Shown: positions 53,607 through 62,197 of the stretch, piece by piece | How positions within the stretch are numbered: the first letter of the stretch is position 1 | Layout of the letters: each line of letters begins with the position of its first letter | Assembly: GCA_023415575.1 (NCBI GenBank) | Contig: JAEZKF010000007.1 | Span: 52,489 to 116,488, forward strand | DNA length: 64,000 nucleotides | Source: Bacillota bacterium | GTDB taxonomy: Bacteria; Bacillota; Clostridia; Oscillospirales; Ruminococcaceae | Direction of reading: 5' to 3' | The notes under the pieces: generated by a model | The model's database searches: none | Told to the model about the DNA's origin: nothing | What the model saw: the letters and a program-made list of their open reading frames with translations, nothing else | Made by a program: the position numbers and the translations under genes

Positions 53607-54812
53607 TTAGCTGATAAAGGCGTCGTGGATTGCTGCAACAGCCTTCTCGGAATCCTTCTTGTCAATCAAAACCGAAATCTTAATCTCGCTGGTGGAGATC
53701 ATCTGAATGTTAATGTTGGCATCCATGAGTGCCTCAAACATCCTTGCGGCAACACCGGCATGGGTCTGCATGCCTGCGCCGACGATAGAAACCTTTGCGA
53801 TGTTGTCATCACACAGGATGTCCTTCGCACCGATGGTGTGCACAAACTCCTTGAGCAGCTCCAACGCCTGGTCCTTGTGGGCGCGCGACACCGTAAAGCT
53901 GATGTCCTTAGTGTTGTCACGGCCGATTGACTGCAGAATGATATCCACGTTTATCTTGTTCTTGCCAAGCAGCGAGAACAGCTTAAAGGCAATTCCGGGT
54001 TGGTCGGGTAATCCCACAACCGAAATTCTGGCTACGTTTACATCGCTGGTTACACCCTTAATCAGCATTTTTTCCACTTTGACAGCCTCCTTCACCTGTG
54101 TACCGGGTACCCGCTCCAGACTGGAGAGCACCTCGAGGTTAACCGCATATTTCTTTGCCATTTCCACAGAACGGTTGTGCAGCACCTGCGCGCCGAGGGT
54201 TGCAAGCTCAAGCATCTCGTCGTAGGTGATTTCATCAAGCTTTTTCGCGCCCTTTACATGGCGGGGGTCGGCGGTGTAAACACCGTCTACGTCGGTATAG
54301 ATTTGGCATACCGATGCGTGCATGGAAGCGGCAATCGCAACTGCAGAGGTATCCGAGCCGCCTCGGCCGAGGGTTGTAATGTCGTCGTAGCGGTTAATCC
54401 CCTGAAATCCCGCGACGATGACGATGTTTTTCTTGTTAATCTCGTTGGTCAGGCGCTCGGTGTCGATGCGCTTGATGCGTGAATCGCCGTGTGTCGAATC
54501 GGTCAAAAAGCCTGCCTGCCAGCCGGTGAGGGACTTAACGGGGTATCCCAGCTTTTCAATTGCCATTGCCAGCAGGGCTATAGAAATCTGCTCGCCTGTA
54601 GAGAGCAGAACATCCATCTCCCGTTTAGAGGGCTTATCATTGATTTCCGCCGCTTTTTCAATCAGGTCGTCGGTGGTGTCGCCCTGGGCGGACACTACAA
54701 CGATGACGTCGTTGCCCGCAGCATATGTGTCGGTGACGATGCGCGCAACATTAAATATGCGCTCAGCGTCTCTGACCGAGGAACCCCCGAATTTCTGTAC
54801 GATTAGGCTCAT
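53607..54812 (-). CDS. lysC: Aspartate kinase
   Basis: A 401-residue monofunctional aspartokinase. The kinase domain opens with VQKFGGSSVRDAERI and has FQGINRYDDITTLGRGGSDTSAVA and TDVDGVYTADPRHV. Two ACT domains at the C-terminus (IKGVTSDVNVARISVVGLPDQPGIAFKLFSLL and AKVSIVGAGMQTHAGVAARMFEAL) bind feedback inhibitors such as lysine and threonine. It catalyses the first step of the aspartate family pathway. It is the last gene of a unit with thrB and hom, 136 bases after thrB. Confidence 0.96.
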   Translation of the reverse strand: MSLIVQKFGGSSVRDAERIFNVARIVTDTYAAGNDVIVVVSAQGDTTDDLIEKAAEINDKPSKREMDVLLSTGEQISIALLAMAIEKLGYPVKSLTGWQAGFLTDSTHGDSRIKRIDTERLTNEINKKNIVIVAGFQGINRYDDITTLGRGGSDTSAVAIAASMHASVCQIYTDVDGVYTADPRHVKGAKKLDEITYDEMLELATLGAQVLHNRSVEMAKKYAVNLEVLSSLERVPGTQVKEAVKVEKMLIKGVTSDVNVARISVVGLPDQPGIAFKLFSLLGKNKINVDIILQSIGRDNTKDISFTVSRAHKDQALELLKEFVHTIGAKDILCDDNIAKVSIVGAGMQTHAGVAARMFEALMDANINIQMISTSEIKISVLIDKKDSEKAVAAIHDAFIS

Positions 54813-54948
54813 CTGCCTGTTTCCTCCCTATGTTTTATGCTTATGGTCCATGTATGTCAACGCCTGTGATAGGCTATCTGCACATAAAAGCTATATAAAG
54901 TAGGTCAAGCCCTCGCTTGATTATCCTATGCGGACATTTTGTGATATG

Positions 54949-55848
54949 CTACAGCAAGCCATCCTTTTCGATGCGTGCACCGCGGTTATCGATAACGAGC
55001 GGCAAAAGCTGCCACGAGGTCTTGCCGAGGTCATCGAGGGCCTTGCGCGCCGCCTGTTCAAACTGGGTATCCTTGCCGTCGGTGATGGCAAGTAATGTGG
55101 GGCCCGCTCCGCTGATAAACACACAGTACGCGCCCAAGGCATAGCACAAGTCAAAGACCTTGTCGGCGCCTTCGATATACGGCAGGCGGTAAGGCTGGTG
55201 CAGGCGGTCGCCGACAGCCACGCGGAGGTTTTCGTACTTGCCCTCCAAAAGCGATGCGGACATCAGCGCCGCGCGCGACAGGTTGTGTACGGCGTCGCGG
55301 CGGGAAACGGTATCGGGCAAAACGCCGCGGGCAAACTCGGTGGAAAGCTCAAAGTCGGGCACAAAGGCATACAGCTTAAGGGCACCCGCTATCTCCTGCT
55401 TAATATAGTATACGCGGCCGTTATCCATTACGGCTGTAACAAGTCCGCCCAGCAGGGCCGGAGTGGTGTTATCGGGGTGGCCCTCAATAGCTGCTGCGAG
55501 GTTCACAAGTGCTGATTCATCAAGCGGGTTGCCCAGCAGGGCGTTTGCACCCACCAGACCCGCGATGATGCAGGCCGACGAGCTGCCCAGGCCCCGCGTC
55601 ATCGGGATGTTGTTGCGCTGGCGGATTTTAAGCCCCTTTAGCGTCTTTCCGCACACATCAAACACGCTTCTTGCGGCAAAGTAGATGAGATTGTCAGGGC
55701 CGGTCGGCACCGCAACATCATCAAGCGACGCGATGTCAATGCGGTCGCTTTGCTCCATCCGCACCTCGTTATACAGGTTTACGGCAAGCCCCAGCGAATC
55801 AAAGCCCGAGCCCAGATTCGCACTGGTTGCCGGTACAATTATCTTCAT
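54949..55848 (-). CDS. thrB: Homoserine kinase
   Basis: A 299-residue GHMP kinase. It phosphorylates homoserine for threonine synthesis. The substrate-binding start is IIVPATSANLGSGFDSLGLAV, and the ATP loop is MTRGLGSSSACIIAGLVGAN. The C-terminal GAYCVFISGAGPTLLAI is the third GHMP motif. I start at the ATG at 55848, with AAAGAAG upstream; a frame to 55872 is also open. It follows hom by 29 bases. Confidence 0.95.
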   Translation of the reverse strand: MKIIVPATSANLGSGFDSLGLAVNLYNEVRMEQSDRIDIASLDDVAVPTGPDNLIYFAARSVFDVCGKTLKGLKIRQRNNIPMTRGLGSSSACIIAGLVGANALLGNPLDESALVNLAAAIEGHPDNTTPALLGGLVTAVMDNGRVYYIKQEIAGALKLYAFVPDFELSTEFARGVLPDTVSRRDAVHNLSRAALMSASLLEGKYENLRVAVGDRLHQPYRLPYIEGADKVFDLCYALGAYCVFISGAGPTLLAITDGKDTQFEQAARKALDDLGKTSWQLLPLVIDNRGARIEKDGLL

Positions 55849-55877
55849 GAATACGCTTCTTTCAAAATACAATAGGA

Positions 55878-57116
55878 TTAGTAATCCAGCATTCGGATAG
55901 CGGACATTAGGGTATAGCCCTTATCTGCAAGCTTTTTGATATACTCCGCATGCTCGTGCTCGGAGCATTCGGGTGTGAGCATTGCACACTCGCCCTGAGC
56001 CTTGCTGCGGGCAAGCGGTGTGACCTCTCCGTACAGCTTGCGCGCATATGCAAGCGCTGCCGCCGAATCCTCCGCCTTGAGGCAGAGATACATCTTTGTG
56101 CGGTAGTTGGCGCTGTCCTCGACGTAGTTCTCAGTAGCATCCTCCCAATAGAGGGTGCGGATGGTATCTTTATTCTTTATCGCGTCAATAATATCGGCGA
56201 CAACCGCACTGGCCGTAGGCAGCTTGCCTGCGCCCTTGCCGTAGAACACGACGTCGCCTGTCGCATCGCCGCGTACAAGGATGCCGTTAAATACGTCATC
56301 GACGCCACCGAGCTGGCTGTCTCTTGACAGGAGGGCAGGACTTACCATAATCTCGAGCTTGCCGTTTTCAAGCTTTTTGCAGCGACCAATCAGCTTGATA
56401 ACGCAGCCCGCACTCTCGGCATAGGCGACGTCGGCAAGGGTAATCTTTGTAATGCCCTCGGTCTTCACCTGCTCGGGATAAACATGCTTGCCGTAAGCAA
56501 GGGATGCAAGGATACAGATCTTGCGGCAGGCATCGTGGCCTTCAATATCGGCGGAGGGATCACGTTCGGCGTAGCCTAGGCTCTGCGCAAGGGCGAGCGC
56601 ATCGGAAAACGAGGTCTGCTCGTGAATCATCTTAGTCAAAATAAAGTTAGTGGTACCGTTGAGGATGCCTGCTACCTCATTAATCTCGTTGGCAGCCAGG
56701 CACTGATGCATGGGTCGGATAATGGGGATACCGCCGCCCACGCTTGCCTCAAACAGGAAGTTCACGTGGTTTTCACGCGCAAGGCGCAAAAGCTCCGCAC
56801 CCTTTGTCGCGACCAGCTCCTTGTTGGAGGTGACGACGCTCTTGCCGCTTTCGAGGCTTGCCTTGACAAAATCGTACGCGGGATTAATGCCTCCCATAAC
56901 CTCTACGACAACATCTACATTATTGTCATTTAATATGACGTTAAAATCCTTCGTAAATCGTTGTTTATATGGGACATCAAACTCACGCAGGTCTAAGATG
57001 TGCGTAAGGTTAATCTCCTCCCCCAGTTTTGTCTCAAGCGATTGCTTGTTTTTGAGCAATATCTCGGCAACGCCTGAGCCAACCACGCCGTGACCGAGTA
57101 ATGCTACGTTTGCCAT
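55878..57116 (-). CDS. hom: Homoserine dehydrogenase
   Basis: A 412-residue enzyme. It reduces aspartate semialdehyde to homoserine. NAD-binding GHGVVGSGVAEIL is near the N-terminus, the catalytic domain holds VEVMGGINPAYDFVKASLESGKSVVTSNKEL and GILNGTTNFIL, and a C-terminal ACT-like domain (KMYLCLKAEDSAAALAYARKLYGEVTPLARSK) is present. It sits between the ACT protein and thrB. Confidence 0.95.
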   Translation of the reverse strand: MANVALLGHGVVGSGVAEILLKNKQSLETKLGEEINLTHILDLREFDVPYKQRFTKDFNVILNDNNVDVVVEVMGGINPAYDFVKASLESGKSVVTSNKELVATKGAELLRLARENHVNFLFEASVGGGIPIIRPMHQCLAANEINEVAGILNGTTNFILTKMIHEQTSFSDALALAQSLGYAERDPSADIEGHDACRKICILASLAYGKHVYPEQVKTEGITKITLADVAYAESAGCVIKLIGRCKKLENGKLEIMVSPALLSRDSQLGGVDDVFNGILVRGDATGDVVFYGKGAGKLPTASAVVADIIDAIKNKDTIRTLYWEDATENYVEDSANYRTKMYLCLKAEDSAAALAYARKLYGEVTPLARSKAQGECAMLTPECSEHEHAEYIKKLADKGYTLMSAIRMLDY

Positions 57117-57176
57117 ATGTCATCGTTCCCTTCGCGTAATCTGTTGTTTTGCGCAAGTGTTATGCTATGCTGTATG

Positions 57177-57611
57177 TTATTCTCCAGCAATCAGGCGGAC
57201 ATCCACAATGCCCTGTACTGATTTGAGGTGAGATAGCAGGTCTCCGAGTTCCATCCGCAACGCATCGCCGCGCGCGGATACCGACACCAAGGCTACGCCA
57301 TCCACCGGGATGTTCTGATTGATGGTCAGGATGTTGACCCCCGCCTCGTAAAGCTCCCCAATCAAGCGGGAGAGTACACCCGGCTCATCCTGCAGGGTGG
57401 CGGTCAGGGTGAGCATGCTGCCTGCAGAGGATGTGGTCTGGGCAAAAACGCTGTCCTTATATTTATAGAAGGCGCTGCGCGAAAGCCCTGCCATCTGCGC
57501 CGCCTGCGATGCGGTTTTGGCGCTGCCGTTTGCCAAAAGAGCCTTTGCGTTTACGACCTTTTCAAACACATCGGGCAGCACGGCTGTATCAATGAGCAGA
57601 TATCTCGGCAT
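57177..57611 (-). CDS. UPF0735 ACT-domain protein (PheB-like)
   Basis: A 144-residue protein, the usual length for UPF0735. It starts MPRYLLIDTAVLPDVFEKVVNAKALL, carries a short helix-turn-helix-like part (ASQAAQMAGLSRSAFYKYKDSVF), and ends in an ACT domain (LTATLQDEPGVLSRLIGELYEAGVNILTINQNIPVDGVALVSVSARG). ACT domains bind amino acids, so it is probably a regulator of the threonine operon that follows it. I start at the ATG at 57611 with GGAGG 11 bases upstream rather than at 57635. In its leader, CAGATAC and GTATCTG form an inverted repeat. Confidence 0.88.
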   Translation of the reverse strand: MPRYLLIDTAVLPDVFEKVVNAKALLANGSAKTASQAAQMAGLSRSAFYKYKDSVFAQTTSSAGSMLTLTATLQDEPGVLSRLIGELYEAGVNILTINQNIPVDGVALVSVSARGDALRMELGDLLSHLKSVQGIVDVRLIAGE

Positions 57612-57739
57612 CGCTCTTTGGGCCTCCTTTGTCAATGTTGAATGGGATAAACCTTTATTGCGTATTCAGATACCTTTACTCGCCTTAACCCGGCCGTATT
57701 CGTATCTGTATGAAAAACGATTGTAGCTGCATGAACTAC

Positions 57740-57768
57740 ACTATACCACGCAAGTGCAGATTGATCAA
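57740..57768 (-). promoter_or_regulatory. Promoter of the ACT-hom-thrB-lysC operon
   Basis: Minus strand: TTGATC (57768-57763), 17 bases, TATAGT (57745-57740). The leader is about 120 bases and holds the inverted repeat 57667-57673 with 57702-57708. The bases from 57769 to 58038 contain nothing I can support. Confidence 0.75.
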
Positions 57769-58038
57769 TTCAGAATCCACGGAATATACGGCTATTTTTC
57801 TCGTTTTATCCCATTTTATAGCGTTTAGTTCTGCGATGCTTTGAATATCTTCTGTTTTCTTGTGTAGATAGTTATTATGCTTTTTATTTTGTGCAGGTTG
57901 TAGACAATTCTGTATGTCCTGTCAATGAGACCCCTAATTGTATTGTGAGGTTTTGCCTTCTTGTCTTTTATGTGTTCACAGTTGATTGCGTATTTACTAC
58001 GGAATGTGCGCGCAATTGTTAACATTCACGCATTTATC

Positions 58039-58067
58039 TTGATAAAACTGCCGCTACACAGTAGTAT
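58039..58067 (+). promoter_or_regulatory. Promoter of the AI-2E-family transporter gene
   Basis: TTGATA (58039-58044), 17 bases, TAGTAT (58062-58067). The leader is about 110 bases. Confidence 0.65.
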
Positions 58068-58129
58068 GATAGTATAGGGTTTTACTTCCCGCCTTCTTGA
58101 TAGAGTTGGAATACAGGAGAATCCTGAAA

Positions 58130-58141
58130 GGATCACCTCCT
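58130..58141 (+). other. Leader segment identical to the 16S rRNA 3' end
   Basis: GGATCACCTCCT matches the 3' terminus of bacterial 16S rRNA (the anti-Shine-Dalgarno region) over 12 bases. It lies 43 bases upstream of the AI-2E-family gene and could pair with a ribosome binding site. It may be coincidence. Confidence 0.45.
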
Positions 58142-58183
58142 CTGCTTTAGGATAAAGCCGCAAAGAAAGGACATGATTGCACA

Positions 58184-59257
58184 ATGAATATTGACAAGGT
58201 TCAACGACGCCGGGCGTTTATTATCAACATCGTGTATTGGGCCGTTATCCTCGCCCTTGTATACCTTTGCCTGAAGTACGTTGCAGTTTGGGTTATGCCT
58301 TTTCTCATTGGCTTTTTGATTGCCTACGCGCTAAAGCCGATAGTAGAATTTCTGCACCGCAAATGTAAGGGCAACCGAAAGGTGTGGGCAATTTTAGTCA
58401 TTATTATCGCCTATGGTATCTTGGGTCTCTTGCTGTGGCTTGTCGGCTCTCGTATCGTAATCAGTATTGATCGGTTATTTGAGATGCTGCCGAGTGCTTA
58501 TGCCAACAACTTTGAGCCCGCATTGGCTAAGATAAACGATATGACATCGGAGTTTTTATCCGGCTTAACGCCTACCATATCTGATACCCTTGACAGCATC
58601 ATGAATGCCCTCAAGGATTTTGTCATTAACACCTCAAAGAGTGCGGTTTCATGGCTTGCCCATGCCTCTGCGCGGCTGCCATCCTTCCTGCTTGCCTTGT
58701 TGTTTACCATCATGTCCTCGGTATTTATCAGCCTTGACTTTGGCCGCATCCGGTCGTTTATCGTAAAGCAGCTGCCCCCCAAGTACATCGGCTGGCTGTA
58801 TGACGCAAAAAGCTACCTGACCGACACGGTGCTAAAATACCTGCGCGCTTATTTGATTATCATGAGCATCACCTTTGTGGAGCTCAGCATAGGACTTACC
58901 ATCCTGCGGGTGGAAAACTCCATCCTTGTGGCGATGCTGATTGCGTTTGTGGATATCTTCCCGGTGCTCGGTACCGGCGGAATCGTCATTCCGTGGATTG
59001 TCATTGAGATCATCAAGGGCAACTACAGTCTCGCACTGGGGCTACTCATTATGTATGTCATCATCACCGTTATCCGCAACATCATCGAGCCGCGTATTGT
59101 AGGCCAAAGCATAGGCCTCCACCCCCTGCTTACCCTTATGAGCATGTACGTTGGACTTGTCAACTTCGGGATTGTCGGTATGATTGGATTGCCGGTGCTT
59201 TTGATGGTTGCAATCAACTTCCAGGAAAGCGGCAAGATTCGGTTCTGGAAAAGCTAA
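58184..59257 (+). CDS. AI-2E-family (YtvI/PerM-like) membrane transporter
   Basis: A 357-residue protein with about seven membrane segments. The family has the layout seen here: N-terminal pair (VYWAVILALVYLCLKYVAVWVMPFLIGFLIAYALKP), a long periplasmic or extracytoplasmic loop with helices (about 95-155), and the C-terminal four-helix part containing VDIFPVLGTGGIVIPW and GLHPLLTLMSMYVGLVNFGIVGM. Substrates are disputed: AI-2 export in some, sodium/proton or organic ions in others. The spacing from GAAAGGA to the ATG is rather long, and a four-codon frame (58173-58187) ends in ATGA overlap with the start. Confidence 0.85.
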   Translation: MNIDKVQRRRAFIINIVYWAVILALVYLCLKYVAVWVMPFLIGFLIAYALKPIVEFLHRKCKGNRKVWAILVIIIAYGILGLLLWLVGSRIVISIDRLFEMLPSAYANNFEPALAKINDMTSEFLSGLTPTISDTLDSIMNALKDFVINTSKSAVSWLAHASARLPSFLLALLFTIMSSVFISLDFGRIRSFIVKQLPPKYIGWLYDAKSYLTDTVLKYLRAYLIIMSITFVELSIGLTILRVENSILVAMLIAFVDIFPVLGTGGIVIPWIVIEIIKGNYSLALGLLIMYVIITVIRNIIEPRIVGQSIGLHPLLTLMSMYVGLVNFGIVGMIGLPVLLMVAINFQESGKIRFWKS

Positions 59258-59271
59258 TAACACGAAAATCA

Positions 59272-59303
59272 AAAACGAGCGGAACCTTAGTTCCGCTCGT
59301 TTT
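59272..59303. terminator. Terminator of the AI-2E-family gene
   Basis: A perfect 14-bp stem (59272-59285 with 59290-59303) with CTTA loop and T run. Confidence 0.88.
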
Positions 59304-59341
59304 GCGTTGTGTGAGAGTATTGCATAAGCATTAAGTAATAC

Positions 59342-59662
59342 TTATTGCTTTAGCCCTTTTCCCTTGCGCTCGGCAAGTGTGCGTTCTAACCAGATGCCGC
59401 CGATATCAAGGGCATCGTACACGCCGGCCTTTTCACCGTGCTTAAGGATTCGCTGTGTACCGTTTTCAAGCTGGATGAGATTGACCTCAACGCGGCATGC
59501 AAGCTCCATATCATCCATCTTTTCAGATTCTAAAACCTCAAGCTTAAGCATGAGCTTATCCTCGGGATTTCCGTAATAGATGACGTTACCGCTTCTCACA
59601 AGCGGCCTGCCATGGTACGTAAGGGTCTTGGCCTTCTGGGGCGCAGCTTTTTTCTCAGACAT
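59342..59662 (-). CDS. Small conserved-looking protein of unknown function
   Basis: A 106-residue, soluble, Lys-rich protein (MSEKKAAPQKAKTLTYHGRPLVRSGNVIYYGNPEDKLMLKLEVLESEKMDDMELACRVEVNLIQ...) with a plausible beta-rich fold. I do not recognise a family. The ATG at 59662 is well supported by AAGGAGG 7 bases upstream; the longer frame to 59692 is not. It lies just downstream of ireB, separated by an ireB terminator, so it is probably a separate transcript or reached by readthrough. Confidence 0.65.
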   Translation of the reverse strand: MSEKKAAPQKAKTLTYHGRPLVRSGNVIYYGNPEDKLMLKLEVLESEKMDDMELACRVEVNLIQLENGTQRILKHGEKAGVYDALDIGGIWLERTLAERKGKGLKQ

Positions 59663-59695
59663 GATAAAGTCCTCCTTCTCGTCCCTAATCAAAAA

Positions 59696-59738
59696 TAAAA
59701 AGCGGTCTTGTAAGACATCTTATGCCGAAGACCGCTTT
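59696..59738 (-). terminator. Terminator of ireB
   Basis: A perfect 11-bp stem (59699-59709 with 59728-59738) around an 18-base loop; on the minus strand it is followed by TTTATTTTTG. Confidence 0.8.
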
Positions 59739-59766
59739 GCAAAAGTTACAGCAACCAAAGCGCAAC

Positions 59767-60012
59767 TTAATCGTCGAGGTACGACTTTACAAGAGCCTGC
59801 AAAAGTTCGTCGCGGTCTATGCGTCGAATGAGGCTTCGCGCGTTGTTGTGTGTGGTAATGTAGGTTGGGTCTTCAGAAAGGATATAACCGACAATCTGGT
59901 TGATGGGGTTGTAGCCCTTTTGGCGCAACGCATCATAGATTGTGGTCAGAATTTTCTTCATCTCTACCTGTTTGTCGTCATGAATGGAAAAGGAAATGGT
60001 CGGTTCATTCAC
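59767..60012 (-). CDS. ireB: IreB (UPF0297) regulatory phosphoprotein
   Basis: An 81-residue IreB protein, recognised by [64 protein letters not shown]. In Enterococcus it is a phosphorylated partner of the PASTA-type Ser/Thr kinase IreK and a negative regulator of cephalosporin resistance. I use the GTG at 60012 ([10 protein letters not shown]) because GAGGAGG stands upstream and the length then fits; the frame to 60132 would add an unrelated Cys-rich stretch. The canonical neighbour genes alaS and ruvX-like are not here. Confidence 0.9.
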   Translation of the reverse strand: MNEPTISFSIHDDKQVEMKKILTTIYDALRQKGYNPINQIVGYILSEDPTYITTHNNARSLIRRIDRDELLQALVKSYLDD

Positions 60013-60338
60013 AGCAAAAACCTCCTCTGCACAGGCACATACATGACAAGCCATGTGGGAAAAGCAGGCAAATAAACTCTGACGTGGCAGAAAAAGTTTG
60101 TTCGTTCTTCCCTTCTTTATAGCATACACCAATTAGCAGAATATATCAATATTTCGCTTCGCCAAAAATTATTAACAAACTATGAAATCGATTGCGCGCA
60201 AAGGTATTAGAGACAGTTAAAATGACGCATACGGTCGAAATAATCTCTCCATTTTTAGGATTGTGGTCTGTCTTTTCAAATACCACATATCATCTTTTCT
60301 TGTAATAATCCCCACCATCAAAAGTAATGCAAATCAAT

Positions 60339-60374
60339 AAAGGTCTGCCGGTATGTTTCCGGCAGACCTTTGAT
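60339..60374 (-). terminator. Terminator of the NCS2 permease gene
   Basis: A perfect 13-bp stem (60339-60351 with 60359-60371); on the minus strand it is followed by ATTGATT. The gap to ireB (60013-60338) holds nothing else I can support. Confidence 0.82.
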
Positions 60375-60402
60375 TGTTAGGGCTCTCTTTGAGGTCTACT
60401 GT

Positions 60403-61791
60403 TTAGGCTTCCTTCTTCTTACCGATGCTCAGAAGCAGGTTGAGCAGGATTCCGAACAGGGCAGCGGTTGCGATTGCGGGGAGCTTGAAGCCGAACATCG
60501 GAATCATGCCGCCTTCGAAGCCAAAGCTTCCGCCAAGACCGATAATGAGGATAGTGGACATTACCGCGAGGTTGCGGGAATCGAACATATCCACGTTTTT
60601 GCTCATGATAATGGTAATACCCTGAGAAGCGATTACACCGAACAGGTAGATTGAAATACCGCCGATTACCGCGTTGGGAATTGAGTAAACCGCAGCGCTG
60701 AGCGGAGTGAAGCAGGAGATAATCATGGTGATGATTGCCGCTGCAATCAGTACAGGGGTGGAGAAGTTCTTGGTGATTGCCATGGTGCTAAGGTTCTCGC
60801 CGTAGTTTGTTCCGGCAGGACCTCCGATGACACCCGAAATCATATCGCCCAGACCGTCACCGATGAGGTTGAGACCGAGCTTGTCCGCAATCTTGTACTC
60901 CTTGTTGCTGCCCTTCTTCTTTGCAAGGTCATTGACATAGATGTCAAGCTGATAGAGGTGGGCAGTGGACTCGGGGATGGTTGCGATTGCGATGGGCATG
61001 ATAGCGGCAACCGCAGCCCAATCTGCCTTAGGCAGAGTAAAGTGCGGCAGCGCAAAGCCGATTGCCGGGATTACGAATACCGATTCTGTAGTACCAATCT
61101 TAGCAAAATCGCAGAAGTTGATTCCAGTGATAAATTCAAGAATCAGCGCGAGAAAGTATCCGGTTAAAAGACCGAGCAGGATGGGTACCTGAGACCATGT
61201 TCCCTTGAGATAAACGGAAAACAGGATGGTGGCAACCAGAGTGACAAGGCAGATTACCCATGAAAGGTTGGTTGCCAGTGCAGTATTTGCCTCGGTTACG
61301 TTGGACGGCAGAGAAATCGGATCGGTCATTGCAGTGCCTGCAAGCGAGAGGCCGATTACGATTGCGATGCTGCCGGTGATGCTGGGCGGCAGAACACGCT
61401 CAATAGCCTCTTGTCCGAACTGCTTGATGATAAGGCCTGCGGCAATCGAGACAAGACCGGACAGTACAATACCGAACTGTGCTGCAGCAATCTTATCATC
61501 CGCTACGGGACCCGCAAAGGCCTGTGCCCCGGTAATGGAGCAGATGGCTGCGATGTAAGAGAAACTGGAGCCGTAGTAAAGCGGTATCTTTCTGCCTGTA
61601 ACGAGAATAAACCCGATAGTAGCCAGACCGCTTGCGAAGATGGTTGTGGAAACGTGGAATCCGGTCAGAAGTGCCACAAGTACCGTGGCGGGGAACATAA
61701 CGATAATCTGCTGAAGTGCAAACAGCAGAAGCTTGGGCAGGGGCGGACGTTCATCCGGCAGATACCCTGCTACGATTTTTTGCTGTGCCAA
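60403..61791 (-). CDS. NCS2-family uracil/xanthine permease (UraA-like)
   Basis: A 462-residue transporter with about 13-14 membrane segments. NCS2 members take up uracil, xanthine or uric acid with protons. The family motifs are clear: YYGSSFSYIAAICSI in TM3, the inner-repeat pattern around ATIPESTAHLYQLDI (E in TM8 region) and GDGLGDMISGVIGGPAGTNYGEN before TM10. I use the TTG at 61791 (MAQQKIVAGYLPDERPPL) because AGGAGGG lies 7 bases upstream; no ATG is near. Its promoter leaves only a short leader, so a riboswitch is unlikely. Which base it takes cannot be told. Confidence 0.88.
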   Translation of the reverse strand: MAQQKIVAGYLPDERPPLPKLLLFALQQIIVMFPATVLVALLTGFHVSTTIFASGLATIGFILVTGRKIPLYYGSSFSYIAAICSITGAQAFAGPVADDKIAAAQFGIVLSGLVSIAAGLIIKQFGQEAIERVLPPSITGSIAIVIGLSLAGTAMTDPISLPSNVTEANTALATNLSWVICLVTLVATILFSVYLKGTWSQVPILLGLLTGYFLALILEFITGINFCDFAKIGTTESVFVIPAIGFALPHFTLPKADWAAVAAIMPIAIATIPESTAHLYQLDIYVNDLAKKKGSNKEYKIADKLGLNLIGDGLGDMISGVIGGPAGTNYGENLSTMAITKNFSTPVLIAAAIITMIISCFTPLSAAVYSIPNAVIGGISIYLFGVIASQGITIIMSKNVDMFDSRNLAVMSTILIIGLGGSFGFEGGMIPMFGFKLPAIATAALFGILLNLLLSIGKKKEA

Positions 61792-61832
61792 ACAGTATCC
61801 CTCCTGTTGTTTTTTCGTGCTGAACCTTTATG

Positions 61833-61861
61833 ATTATACCGTGTCGACGGCGTTTTCGCAA
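61833..61861 (-). promoter_or_regulatory. Promoter of the NCS2 permease gene
   Basis: Minus strand: TTGCGA (61861-61856), 17 bases, TATAAT (61838-61833). The leader is about 35 bases. Confidence 0.75.
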
Positions 61862-62197
61862 TATTCTATCTGATATTTGTTCACTAAATAATCAATTTTG
61901 TCTAAAATGGATGATTTGGTTTGATATTCCGGTATAGGAAGTAATATTTAAGCTAAGAAGCACTGGGTCTGTAATACTGGCGCTTCTACATTATTAATTA
62001 TAATGTGTGTTGAAGAGGCGCATTATCCGCCCTGTATATTGCAGAGAGATTACATCAAATAAATGCGAAAGGTGAATCACTATAGCATGCCCTCGTTATC
62101 CTGATTACAAGTGTCTTTAAGCATTAAAGTGGCTTATGAACTCTTTAACTCATATACTGAATTGAGGCTTATAAATATAAAATGAAGGGATAACGAT

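Noticed and set aside
57825..58025. A 66-codon frame in the gap before the AI-2E-family gene
   Set aside because: No ribosome binding site, AT-rich random-looking composition and no recognisable similarity.
61792..62197. Possible purine or uracil riboswitch upstream of the NCS2 permease gene, or sporulation promoter of the collagen gene
   Set aside because: The permease leader is only about 35 bases, too short for an aptamer. A CATATACT at 62151-62158 vaguely resembles a sigma-E -10 but no convincing -35 was found.
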